Notes under the pieces: generated by a model
What the model was told of the DNA's origin: nothing
Seen by the model: only the letters and a program-made list of their open reading frames with translations
The model's database searches: none
From: Sphagnum magellanicum
Taxonomy: Eukaryota > Streptophyta > Sphagnopsida > Sphagnales > Sphagnaceae
DNA length: 64,000 nucleotides
Direction: 5' to 3'
NCBI GenBank assembly: GCA_021904315.1
Contig: CM038920.1
Location: 17,980,001-18,044,000 of the forward strand
Position numbers and translations under genes: made by a program
Part shown: positions 51,501-62,300 of the stretch, piece after piece
Numbering within the stretch: position 1 is the stretch's first letter
Layout of the letters: every line of letters begins with the position of its first letter

Positions 51501-54500
51501 TGCATTAGATGTCCATTATTACTAAGTTGTGGATGAACCTCACTTGAGTTAATATTTGGTTTCATCTTGGTAACCACTTCTTTAGGAAATGGATTTCACA
51601 TATAGACAGATAGGTAGGAAAATAGACAATTTCTAGGTAAGTTGATGGTTAATACATAGCTAAGGGCTGTTTTTATTACCTACTTACTTACCACCTGCTT
51701 GTGGGTTGTTAGTAGGTAGGTAGAAAAAAGGAAAACTGAGTTAAGCACCATGGTTAGCTAGGGAACTGGAACCCAACAGAAAACTGTTTCTTGATCACTT
51801 ACCATTCATCCTTCATGGTGCATTGCTGGGTGCTGGTTCACTGTGGCCGGGTTGGAGTTGATATATCAATATAGCTAGTTGATGTTTTGATATTGAGAGA
51901 CCCATGGGCCGTGACCACACACAACTGCTTAAGGTTAACAATGGACATGGCGATATCATTCTGAAAGGGTTATGGCACCCATCCCCATGACTCAATTGGC
52001 CAAAACTATACACCCTTTTTCACATATTCCTATGAAGTAATTCACTATGTACTTTATAAGCTCGTGCGAAGCTTTACCCCATGTGCTCTTGGTTTCTTCG
52101 CCCAGGAAGATAGTGAACAATAGGGATAATGGGGAATTACATCATATCTAGGATAAAGAAGAGAAATTGCACAAAGGTTTAAATTTGAAAAGTGACTTTA
52201 CCATTCATGAAGTTATTTTTCTGAAAGATTTTTTTCAGAGTTTTTTCTCAATCTGAATTATTATAAAGTTTTGTCCTTTAGGCTTTCATTATAGTAGGTA
52301 CTAGGTACATTACAAATTTGTCAACATTAAATAAAGAGGAAAGTTGAAAACTTGGGATTCTTTCTGTTTTGGTGGTGACATTCTGGAACCTATTGTCGAA
52401 ATATAGCAATGGCTAAAAACAAATCTTCCTAGTTTGACAACTTGGGCCCAATTTTTTCCCAAAAAAAGCCTTTGTGTCATTCGCACCTCCACTCCTTTTT
52501 GTCCAGCATGTGAAGTTTCACCAAAACTGTCAAGTCTTAACTGCTGCTAAAATTCTTTTAAGTTCTCTTCAGGATTTCTAAGGTATCACAACCAGGGTTT
52601 TTTTTCCTAATTTTGTGAGGTAGGTGGACTGCTCTTCTTCTACACAAGTAATTAGCAAGATTTGGTTACAGGCTAGAGAGAAAAGTGAAAATTTTAAGAA
52701 ACCTGTTATATTTTAGTGAACTATTGTAACCTATTGTCTAAATAAGGCAAATTCATAAAAAAGAGTTCATCAAAATATGTCGATTTTTGCATTTGTGTGA
52801 ATTGGGAAGGTCCTTTTTTTTCTTCCTAGTGTGTGAAGATTTGCCCCCAAAAAAAGAAACACTGGTCACAAATATGTGATTTAAAAAGGTAACATTTTAC
52901 TTGAAAATAATTCCTAACCTTTTCTCCAGTGCCAAAAACACATGTCCTCCGCATAGCTGAACAATCAAACACCACTAGGGACAAGGTTTTTGCTTGTCCA
53001 ACAAATCTCCCACAATTATAATCCTTGATCATCGAGTGGCACACATGCCATCCTTCTGTGCAACATGAGATGCTCTATGGAAATGGTGGTATTCAATGTC
53101 TGGATAACCATAGCTATGAATTGGAACTCCATCAATAGACTCCAAGGTTTAGAGAACCATTGTCCACTCCAATCAAACATCCCTAAACCCGACACATAGG
53201 AGGGCAACTTGCACACATATGAAACTTTTTTTTCACCGTTGATGAAAGTTCTTGTGTATGTATAGTCCAACACTAAACAGCATGACATGGGGATGATCTC
53301 AAATGAAAAATGCTAAACACCCCAACAAGCTTTGTCCTGTGCATTTTTTGGTGAACAATGCTCAATCCTACACAAAACCATGTGGTTGGATTCTAGGGTT
53401 TGATTGGTTTGAGTTTACTTTTACATTTCTAAATTTTTATTTGAATTGTTCAAAGCAGAAAACTATGTTGAATGTAGGAATAGTCTTTCTTTAGAAATAT
53501 TGGTTTGAAATCAAAACATGTAAAATAATAATTAAAAAAAAAATCTTTGTAGAACATGGAGAATAAGCATAATCATGCACAATGGGTTCTATGCAAAACC
53601 ATACAAGGTGAAAAAAAGACAAGCCTGGAAATGTAATGGACAAAATTCATTTTAGGGGTATTGTCACGTACATTAAGCAATATAAGTTTTTTAGAGATAT
53701 TTTTAAAGATTTTTGAAAAATGTGCAAAATAGTTTGTAAAAGATGTAAAATTAGTAGAAATTTTTAGAAGAATAATTGTAATTTATTTTAGAAGATATAA
53801 TTAACATAAGCTTTTTTTAAAAAAAATAACATTAGCTTCTTCTTTAAAATTGATGGAAACTTTTTAAAAGATGTGATTGGTGAATTTTAAAAAGAAGGAT
53901 ATTTAATAAAAGATTATAAAAAACTTAGTTGATAATCTTTTTTAAAAAAGTTGATGAATTTATAAAACAATTCCATTGGATAGTATAAATAATAGTTTGG
54001 AAGGTGTCGTCCTTGAATTTTTCCAACACAAGTTGTGACCTTGTATTCTTATTTCATTTCATGCTTAATTTTGTGACATGTCTTGTTCAAATAATAAAAT
54101 CATTTAATTTTTTATTTATTGAGTTTTTGTTTATCAATTTCATATGATCTTTTTCAACTTGTGTCATTATATTATATTTGATAAATATTTTAGTGTGTAC
54201 CCTTCAAACTTTGTATGGAATATTGTTAATTTATATATGTCATGTTTTTTAAAAAATTCAATGTGGTAATGCAACCACCATTGGGAACATCCTTAGATAG
54301 ATTCTACTTACTTGATGATAATTTTGTATAGGACCATTAAACCAATAGTCAATAACAAAACTATGGTGACCTATTTCCAAAAACAAATTGGGCAAAATTT
54401 GACAACTCTTCTAGGGAAAAAAAGTTTCACCAAAAAATTGGAATTATTTTTGCCTTTCGACAAATTTTCATTCACAAAAATTGAATGGCACCAACTACTA

Positions 54501-56430
54501 TTCGTCAATTATGGGTTTTTTCATAAATAACCAAGTAAGTTATGTATTTATTTCTTATTTTCAAACAACAAGGTATCAATATCTTTTTTTGGAAAATTTA
54601 GATTCATCAATTATCAGTTTCATTGTCAAAATAATACCCTAATTATCAATTACTCAGTTGCTTTTAGGTAATAACCACCAATTATGCATAAGGGTTGGTT
54701 TTTAAATACCTACATGGAGAACTATTAATTATACTACTTATGTAAGGTAGGTTATAGGTTTTTTTAAATTTTTATTTCATTTTATCATAAACATGTTTAG
54801 GGTTTTAGGACTGGTAACTTAACCAGATGAAATTCCAATCATCCAAGTAGATTATTAAATTTTTAAAATGCAATAGATAGCCCATAAGGGTCTTGCTGGT
54901 TCTTGGAATGACATGAACCTGTGAGTAAGTTATATATTGATTCTTAATAAAAACAAATAATCAACTATGGTAATAGGTTATCAATACCAAAGTTGATAAC
55001 CAAGTGTTTTCTCAATAACTAACCAATGTTAGTACTTAAATGGCTAATATTCTTTCTAGGAAAGAGACGATTTGCAAAAAAATGTTTCCTTTCATTTTGA
55101 AAAGATTGCACTACAATTTATTCATCTTATAAATGAGAAGATTTGCAATGAAAGGTCATTGAAATTGATCTTTTAATCTTTTACATCACCTCTTTGCTCT
55201 CACAAGTCTGAAAAGGATTTGTGTGCATGTGCTTCAAAAGTGATGCACTCATAAATTAAAAACCTCTATTGTAGTAACTTGCATTGATAAAGTGGATTAA
55301 AAAGTGGTCCAGTTCTCCAATGGGAGCACAGTAGCTAAATTGGTGTGAAACATTCCGTCAAGAAACTTGATCAAGACTTGGTGGGGCAAAATTGTCAATA
55401 TATATGCATTTCCAAATGAAGGCAATATCCCTATTTGTGAAAAGAAGTCAATTTGTAGAGTCAGAAATTCATACTCCGCAAACTCAGAGTCAGAAAGAAG
55501 TCAATTACACCTCAGAATGGGCCCAACTACCTCTCAATGTTCTACCTGGGCCCCTCATGGACTCACCCCCAATTCTCACTTCTGACTACAGGTTGTTGGT
55601 AGTTAAACCTTCATCCCAATTTCGGAATGACCGGAGAAGCTTGACCACCCACCCCCACCCCCCCAAAATTGTGGTTTAAAAGTTCAAGCTAGAGACTTTG
55701 TCCTCTTTCCTTTTCCCATTGTGGTTTCTAACTAGTCTAACCTTTGTCCTTTCATGTACCTTCTTGCCTCTTCCCTTTTTTTCAGAACTTTGTCCAAAGT
55801 AGCCATATTTTATAAAAGAAAGTTCTCAAGGTGCCATAATTAGATATTAGCTTCTAGGTTGTCCTAGAACATAGTGGGATTCCTCACAGGTTCAACTTAA
55901 GGCTTTGGCCTGGAACCAAAATTGGCCTTCTTGTAAATAATAGCCTTTCCACCTACCTCACAAAAATCGAAAGAAAACCCTTGGTAAACATGTGTTTTCT
56001 TTTCCCGCAATTTTGCTGTGTTGCTCAAGTGGCCATCATCCATAAGTACTACTGTGGCCTGTGCCACTGGCCCAAGTGTGAACAGGACCTTGAGTACAAA
56101 GCATGATTACCAAAAACAATGTTTTAAATTAAATTTCAGCGATAAAACCAATTCACACAACTTAGGTACAAAATCATGGAATTGCTGCCTTAAATCTTAC
56201 TTGTGGAAGACTTTCCAACAGTCCCAAGAGCAAGCCCTGATTTTCCAAAATATTTACTTTTGATTTTATTGACTTTTCTTAGACAAAATTGTTCAATGTT
56301 CAATAAGTTTTGCACAATAGAGATATCCGTAAAGTCAGGAAAAGACAGCACCAGTACCCTCAGTTTGGTCATACACAGGGTGAGATTTTTAAAAACCTGC
56401 AAAAAAGAGTACATTAGCATTCAAGGGGCA
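48571..56430. other. Gene-poor AT-rich DNA
   Basis: No gene is supported. There is a short CTAC/GTAG tract at 51600-51725 like those in the CACTA elements. There is also an AT-rich block at 53640-54130 with a TATAAATAATA word and an AATAAAA-type signal that could be an LTR, but no terminal repeats or target duplication were found. Open frames of 60-124 codons have no recognisable domain. Confidence 0.35.
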
Positions 56431-56475
56431 GTGAAACTCAGAAAACCATCAATTTTGATGGTTCCTGAGTTTCAC
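56431..56475. repeat. Near-perfect 45-bp palindrome (hairpin)
   Basis: GTGAAACTCAGAA followed by AACCATCAA on the left pairs with TTGATGGTT followed by CCTGAGTTTCAC on the right, around a TT loop. About 21 base pairs form with a small internal mismatch next to the AACCATCAA block. It lies within a low-complexity stretch with no gene. It could be a tiny foldback element or a stem-loop left by a MITE. Confidence 0.8.
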
Positions 56476-57058
56476 CCTGTCTTTCTTTTTTCCGGAGTGC
56501 CTCCAATGCTGCTACATAGATTTTCACTGCTCCTACCTGTACACCTACTACAATTTCTCTCGAATCTTGTGCATTAAATGCTGAGATTCAGAATTTCGTA
56601 CCGAGTTTTAGCATTTCATACTGAGATTTAAAAAAAATTCCTTACTTTAAGGATACCACTAAAAGAGGGGTTAGGAGGTGAAAGGAGGCCCAAAGACAGG
56701 GTGAATTTGCAGATATCTCTAATATGTCTAGACATTGCTAAACAACCTCAATGCCTCTATTCATTGAGGGCTTTCCAACATACCAGGAACTCGGGTGGCT
56801 GAAGGAGATCTCAATTTGACAATTTACAAAACAAAAAAGTAAATTTCTTTAATAGATATATGTTTTGCCCAAATTTGATGATATTCAAAATATGAAGTTA
56901 GAACATCTTAAGCACCCTTTCATATTGTAAGCAATTGTGGCACTTTTTGGGCAATTTCTTTTACAAAAATGGAGAATTTCTGACAGAATATTCCTTTTCA
57001 AAATATTTTTTCGCAAAATGTTGAAATTTTTTCCCGAGAAAAAGTTCATTGCCTCTTA
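56476..57058. other. Anonymous DNA between hairpin and MITE
   Basis: No gene or element seen. A GAGATTCAGAATTTCGTACCG-like phrase is repeated loosely near 56580-56625. Confidence 0.35.
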
Positions 57059-57269
57059 AGGTGCAGTCACACCTAATGTTAATTCAGCCTTATGAAAATC
57101 TAGGTGGCATTTTAGGTGGTACCAAATGTGAAATGGGTCATTGTCTAATATTAAGTGAATGTTAACTGAACATAAAATCTTTGTGGTAAATAGGTTTAGG
57201 TTCTAAATCACTAGCTTGGTGTTAGGGGACTTAATACTAGAGTCCTTAACACCAAGTGTGAATGCACCT
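57059..57269. mobile_element. Tourist-like MITE (PIF/Harbinger type), 211 bp
   Basis: The left end is AGGTGCAGTCACACCTAATG at 57059. The right end, read inward, is AGGTGCATTCACACTTGGTG. These terminal inverted repeats match at about 16 of 20 positions. The flanks are TTA at 57056-57058 and TTA at 57270-57272, the target preferred by PIF/Harbinger transposases. Its size and lack of coding sequence make it a non-autonomous MITE that depends on a transposase encoded elsewhere. Confidence 0.8.
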
Positions 57270-58554
57270 TTAATAAGTACGTTTAAGCTACAAATTTTTT
57301 ATTTGAACTCAGAGAGTCTAATTCAGTCTAATTCAGAACATGACAAATTTAGATTAATGTCTGGAAGCATCTGAAAAGAATTTGGGGCTTTTATCAATGT
57401 TGGGCAGTTATCAAGAAAATGACATGCTATCACAACTTTACCTTGGTTTGCTATACTGGATCATTATCAGGTCTAATCTCAAAACTGACGGTTATGCACA
57501 ACAATTCAATATTATAAAAAAATAATTGAGGAAATTGATAAACATGGTATTGCTGAAACAAACAAATTGATAGTAGGTGAGTCTCAAAGAAAATCAAAAT
57601 TTGATCATTTGATGCCTTGTGTGAGAGACAAATAAAATAATTGTGACACAAAGACCTTGACCTGTCAGTTATCAAAGAAAAAGAAAGAACCCACCAATAT
57701 TGGTTTTGTCCCACCAACATTGGTTTTCTCGTGGTGCTTTAGTGACAACTTACAAAGATACGTCTCAGGTTGAACAGGCACATGTGATCCACCTCACATG
57801 CGAGGTTTCCATTCTTTTTTATTCCTAGGAAAAAAAGCTATAATTTGGGCACGTCACCCCAAATTGATTATCAATTCAAAAGGACTTTCAAATAACATCC
57901 AATAAATTGATTTATATTCCTTTTTTCTTTATAATATCTATATACTCTATTTGTATGAACACACCCAAAAAAAAAAAAAAGCATTTTAATCATAATATTC
58001 TAAACATTATGAGAGTCCAAAATTGTCCTTCCAAGTACAGATATTAACCTCTAGGGGGTGACAATATAGGGCATGTGGCAAAAAACTAACCCTATACTAA
58101 ATAACAATTTCTACATGATTTAGACCATCCATCTATATTTCCCCATGAATTCAAATCTTGGAATTTTCACTCCTCCCCTGACCAGGGACTTTCACAGAAA
58201 GCCATTATCTGCTGGGAACTTCGTGGTATGCTCGTGCACTAGGCAATCTTGGATAATAGATGTGAACAATAAATATTCTACCACATGAATCATGATCTGC
58301 AGTAGTAGAAGATGCAATCTTCACAAACTTGTATGTATGATTCATGTATGCACAGAGACAGAGAGGAGACACAGAGAGAGATATCACTAGCTGGGGTTCA
58401 AAAGAATCTGATGGGGAGCTCCAGAAGATTTTACTAACAACAGTTTGCTTTTGCTGAACTAGCTAGTTCAATCTACTAGCTTATAATTTCAACCATTTAA
58501 TTTTATGCTTTGGGTTCTTGTATGATTTATAGAACATTGATCTGCAAGATCAGT
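57270..58554. other. Anonymous DNA upstream of the WRKY promoter region
   Basis: AT-rich with a poly-A run near 57967-57980 and a GAGA/CAGAGA-rich stretch near 58350-58382. No gene, RNA or element end was recognised. Confidence 0.35.
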
Positions 58555-58890
58555 TGCTGGTGCATCCAATCTTGCTCTTGACTGTTCAAATTGGGACTGA
58601 ATTTGATTAGTTCATTTGCATCCATTGTTGTTGTGGACTGTTCAGATTGCGACTGAATTTGATTAATTCATTTGCATCCAGTGTTGTTGTTGACGGTTCA
58701 GATTACCATTGAATTTGATTAATTCATTTGCATCCATTGTTGTTGTGGACTGTTCAGATTGCGACTGAATTTGATTAATTCATTTGCATCCAGTGTTGTT
58801 GTTGACGGTTCAGATTACCAGTGAATTTGATTAATTCATTTGCATCCATTGTTGTTGTTGACCGTTCAGATTGCTACTGAATTTGATTAA
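58555..58890. repeat. 56-bp minisatellite, six units, alternating A and B types
   Basis: Units lie at 58555, 58611, 58667, 58723, 58779 and 58835, each exactly 56 bp. Two alternating types (A: CCATTGTTGTTGTGGACTG; B: CCAGTGTTGTTGTTGACGG) give a 112-bp higher-order period, so the array grew by duplicating an A-B pair. Units 0, 2, 4 and 5 carry TTGAC (TTGACT, TTGACG, TTGACG, TTGACC). The first and last fit the WRKY-binding W-box core TTGAC[C/T]. The array lies about 450-790 bp upstream of the WRKY start codon. Confidence 0.9.
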
Positions 58891-59204
58891 TTCACTTGGT
58901 TTTTAGAATTCATGTGCTAGTGAGATTTTTGAATATTCTTCTTTCATTGTTATAACTAGTCTACAACTGGATGGCCCATGATGAGATTTGCAAGCTTCTT
59001 CTTCTTCCACTTGTGTTTGGTAATTGGATGCCGTCGGGAGTACTAATCAGCCCGTGAGTTCTAGATCAGCAGCCTGAAATCATTCTGCAGTGGCACTTAT
59101 TATAATTCCTAGCAAACAAGAGATTGCATTGCATAGAAGAACCTAATTTTTTGCAATACGAGACAGCTGACGATCCGGTTCATGTTTCACATCTTCTAAT
59201 TGCA

Positions 59205-59214
59205 AATATAAATA
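59205..59214 (+). promoter_or_regulatory. TATA box candidate for the WRKY gene
   Basis: AATATAAATA at 59205-59214 is a good plant TATA box about 130 bases upstream of the start codon. Transcription would begin about 30 bases later, near 59235-59245, in a pyrimidine-rich leader (TTTTTTTCTTCTCTTTT). A 16-codon upstream frame (59228-59278) begins close to that point, so it may or may not be in the mRNA. Confidence 0.5.
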
Positions 59215-59344
59215 GGTCCCGCTGAAAATGGTATTTTTTTCTTCTCTTTTCAGTTTTTTTTTCGGAATCAGTTTGTAATCAGCTATTGTTGGAAGAGATT
59301 AAGTGCCTGAAATATATCAGGGTGCAGTGATCTAGCTAGTGCTC

Positions 59345-62300
59345 ATGGATATTGGGAGACACCTAAGCCAAGGGATGAATAGAATGGGTGGGGGAGACTG
59401 GGAATCAATCCAGTGCGTAGAGAAGATCCAAGAGATGTTGAGTAGGGCCATAAGAGACCAAGAGGATATGTGGAAGATACTTCTATCGACGTCCAGTACT
59501 CCTAGTGATAAGTCGGGAGAAAAAGCTGGAACTTCTCAATTTGGTGATCAGCTGCAGCAACAGCTGGAAGCAGGCTGCAACGAGCAGCAGCAGCAGCAAA
59601 CTACTTGCAGCAAGGAGTTACTTCCAGGAAGGATTTTGAGGCCTCTGATGGCTAAGATTGAGAATTCATTAGACTGGTGCCACCTTGCCCTTTGTCGACT
59701 CAAAGAGATGATTACTACTACACCCCAATCTCCTGCATCCGCAACACCACTACAGCAGCAGGCCGGCGCAACGTCTATGTCCAGGAGGTACCCCAATCTG
59801 CAGGCCGCTCCCAACCTAAAATTACTTCACGCGCCGTCGAGTGCGCGTGGAATTCCGACAAGGACAGAGGACTCAGCAGTCTTGCAAGACGGGGCTTTTC
59901 CCATGAGCCACTTCCTGCGTCACTACTCTCGAGGAACCAGCTCGGTTGCAACCCTAGCTGATCAATCAGGTACTACTCAAGAATCCTTGCTCATGAGAAA
60001 ACAATGAATATGCCAGTTCTTCCTCCTTTAGATCTTCCGTTAAACTTTAAAGAAGAAGAAATCTGCAGCCACTATAGCTGCAGTATCAGCTAAACAATGG
60101 TGGCCGACGTCGAGGTTCATCTAAAGCAAGACTCCAAGCATGGTCGGGATAACGACCAGCGATCAATTGTATCATGCAAGTCCGAAGTCTTTGAAGTACA
60201 AAGGTTGGACCAAGCAAAGAAGGACTTGGCAGTGATCCAGAATTCCAGATATCTTGCTGAATGTAGTTGGTGATTGATTCTTCCTTAGGCTTGATCAGTT
60301 CTCCAGATTAAATTGCAAGTGATTAATAGTGGGTGTCAAACCTTCGCTTATCTCGACAGAGATTAGCGCTAATGAGAAAAGTGAAAATTAGCACCCATTG
60401 CTAGGGGTACACATGGTTGGTTTGCAGTGTTTGCTATGAGAGTAGTGCTGATTCCAAAAACGACCACTGTGAAGTCTTTTTCTGTATCAAGACTGAAGTC
60501 TCAGAGTGTCTCCTTGCACTTTACGGCTTTACATTTTGCTTAGTTTCTCAACTTTAGCATGACTTTTCACGACTTTTGGTCAAAGCAATAGGATAAGAAA
60601 GAAGATAAACGGTTGATGAGTAGAGGGAGCCTCAAAACTAAATGAAGGATAGAATCAGAGGGGTGATGGCTCACTGGTATAGTCAATTCTGGGACCTGGG
60701 AACTCAAAATCGTCCAGGGTTCAAACCTAGTGGTGTGCAAGTGAAACTGCTTGCCGACCCTCTGCTAATGAGCTGGACTTGGGGGTGCCAACAGCTTGTC
60801 AGGTCAGGTCTTCTGTTGTGCTTCAAAAGAAAAAAAGAACAAAAAAGAAACGATGATCTCCTCTTATTTGTTCCTGTCAAATAGTGTTCATCGTTATAAG
60901 CGATCATTTCAAAGACATAAGCAAAGGTTTTACACCCACTATTATAACAAAAACCGCTCAAAGGTTTTATAGTAGTGTATATTCAATTACATGATGCGGC
61001 ATGTGCAGCTACTGATGAGGCTGCAGCATGCAGGTCTAGAACGTTCGTTGAGCATGCTAGCTCCCGACTTGGAACCCATTCAAGGACAGAACTTTAAAGG
61101 GATGATCAATCCGGCACTAGGATTAATGCGAAACGATGACCGGCCCCAACTTCAGGTCAGGTCAGCCATGGAGCACATCGGCGCTGTAGCAGCACTAGCT
61201 GGTCAGTGCAATAAGCTGGTGCACAAGCCAGTGGAGCAGCAGCAGCAGGTCTGCACGTCGGAAGCCTTTCCTCGAAGCTTATCGTCCAACATGGTCCATC
61301 TCAAAATTAGGGCGGATGAGAGCGACGTTAGCTGTGCTATTCAAGACACCAACAATGACGACGACGCTCCACGAAAGATCTCGCGAAGCCGCTCCATGAA
61401 GTCAAAACGCACCCAAAGTCGTCTGAAACGCGACAGGTAAGCCCTGATATATATATAAATATATATAAACTGTTGACACTCTGAATATCAATTCCCACGG
61501 TTGCATATGATTTCCATAAACCTGGTCAAAATTGGTACACAAGAAGCTTGCAGCTAGCTTGCAGGACTAAGGGCCTCTTTCCATTAGGTGGTTGTGATCA
61601 CACAGGATCCTAATGGCAAGATAATGATCAAGGGCCGAGTTTCTTGCTGGATAAACCAGGGTTTTCCATTGGAGAGCTGCAACTGCATTGAAAAAGTATG
61701 TAGGTTAATCAATGTCAAACATATAGCTGGGTAACATTAATGGAAAGCTACTGTGATGATTGGTCCACTGAACCCTAATGGGGAAACGTCCCAAGTTCGT
61801 CGAGTTTTCAGTCAACTTCAGACGGAATTTTTTAGTTTTAAAAGTAGAAAATTTAGACCTTGGGTGATTTTCGAAATGCTTGCGGCGCCGGATGTTTTAA
61901 AAGTCTTGGTCCAACAACCAAAGCGTACACAGCTTCCGTTTTCTCTTCAATGGTCCCTCGGGATCTTTTCTGGATTTCAGAAGAAGGAGCGGGGTAACCA
62001 CAAGAAACTTTTTTGGCATTCTCTGTAGGGAAAAGAGTGGAAATCTTTGACAAATTAAAGCTGAATTAAAAAAACATAGCGAAAGCTCTCCAAGGGAATC
62101 ATGGGACCAATATTTCAATGTTTAATTTTGATTTTCCCATTGTAGAAACAAAGGTCCATCATGTTGTATTTTCCCATTGTCATTTAACAAAACCATTTCA
62201 CGTTTGCATAGGGGGAAATTCAAATTTATCTGGACGGTCCTACACGGAATCCTAAGAAATAATTCTTGAGAATAAACCTTCCTCCCTGGAAGACCTTTCT

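Noticed and set aside
53640-54130. A Copia-like LTR (TATA word and poly-A signal in an AT-rich block)
   Set aside because: No terminal TG/CA boundaries with a target duplication, no second copy and no coding domain nearby.
58555-58890. CRISPR-like array (regular 56-bp units)
   Set aside because: There are no unique spacers between conserved repeats. The whole unit repeats, and the genome is a plant, so it is a minisatellite.
59339-59344. WRKY start at 59339
   Set aside because: The codon there is GTG. The first in-frame ATG is at 59345.
61753-62118. Genes inside WRKY intron 2 (frames of 66-91 codons on both strands)
   Set aside because: They lie between well-supported splice sites, overlap each other on both strands and have no recognisable domain.
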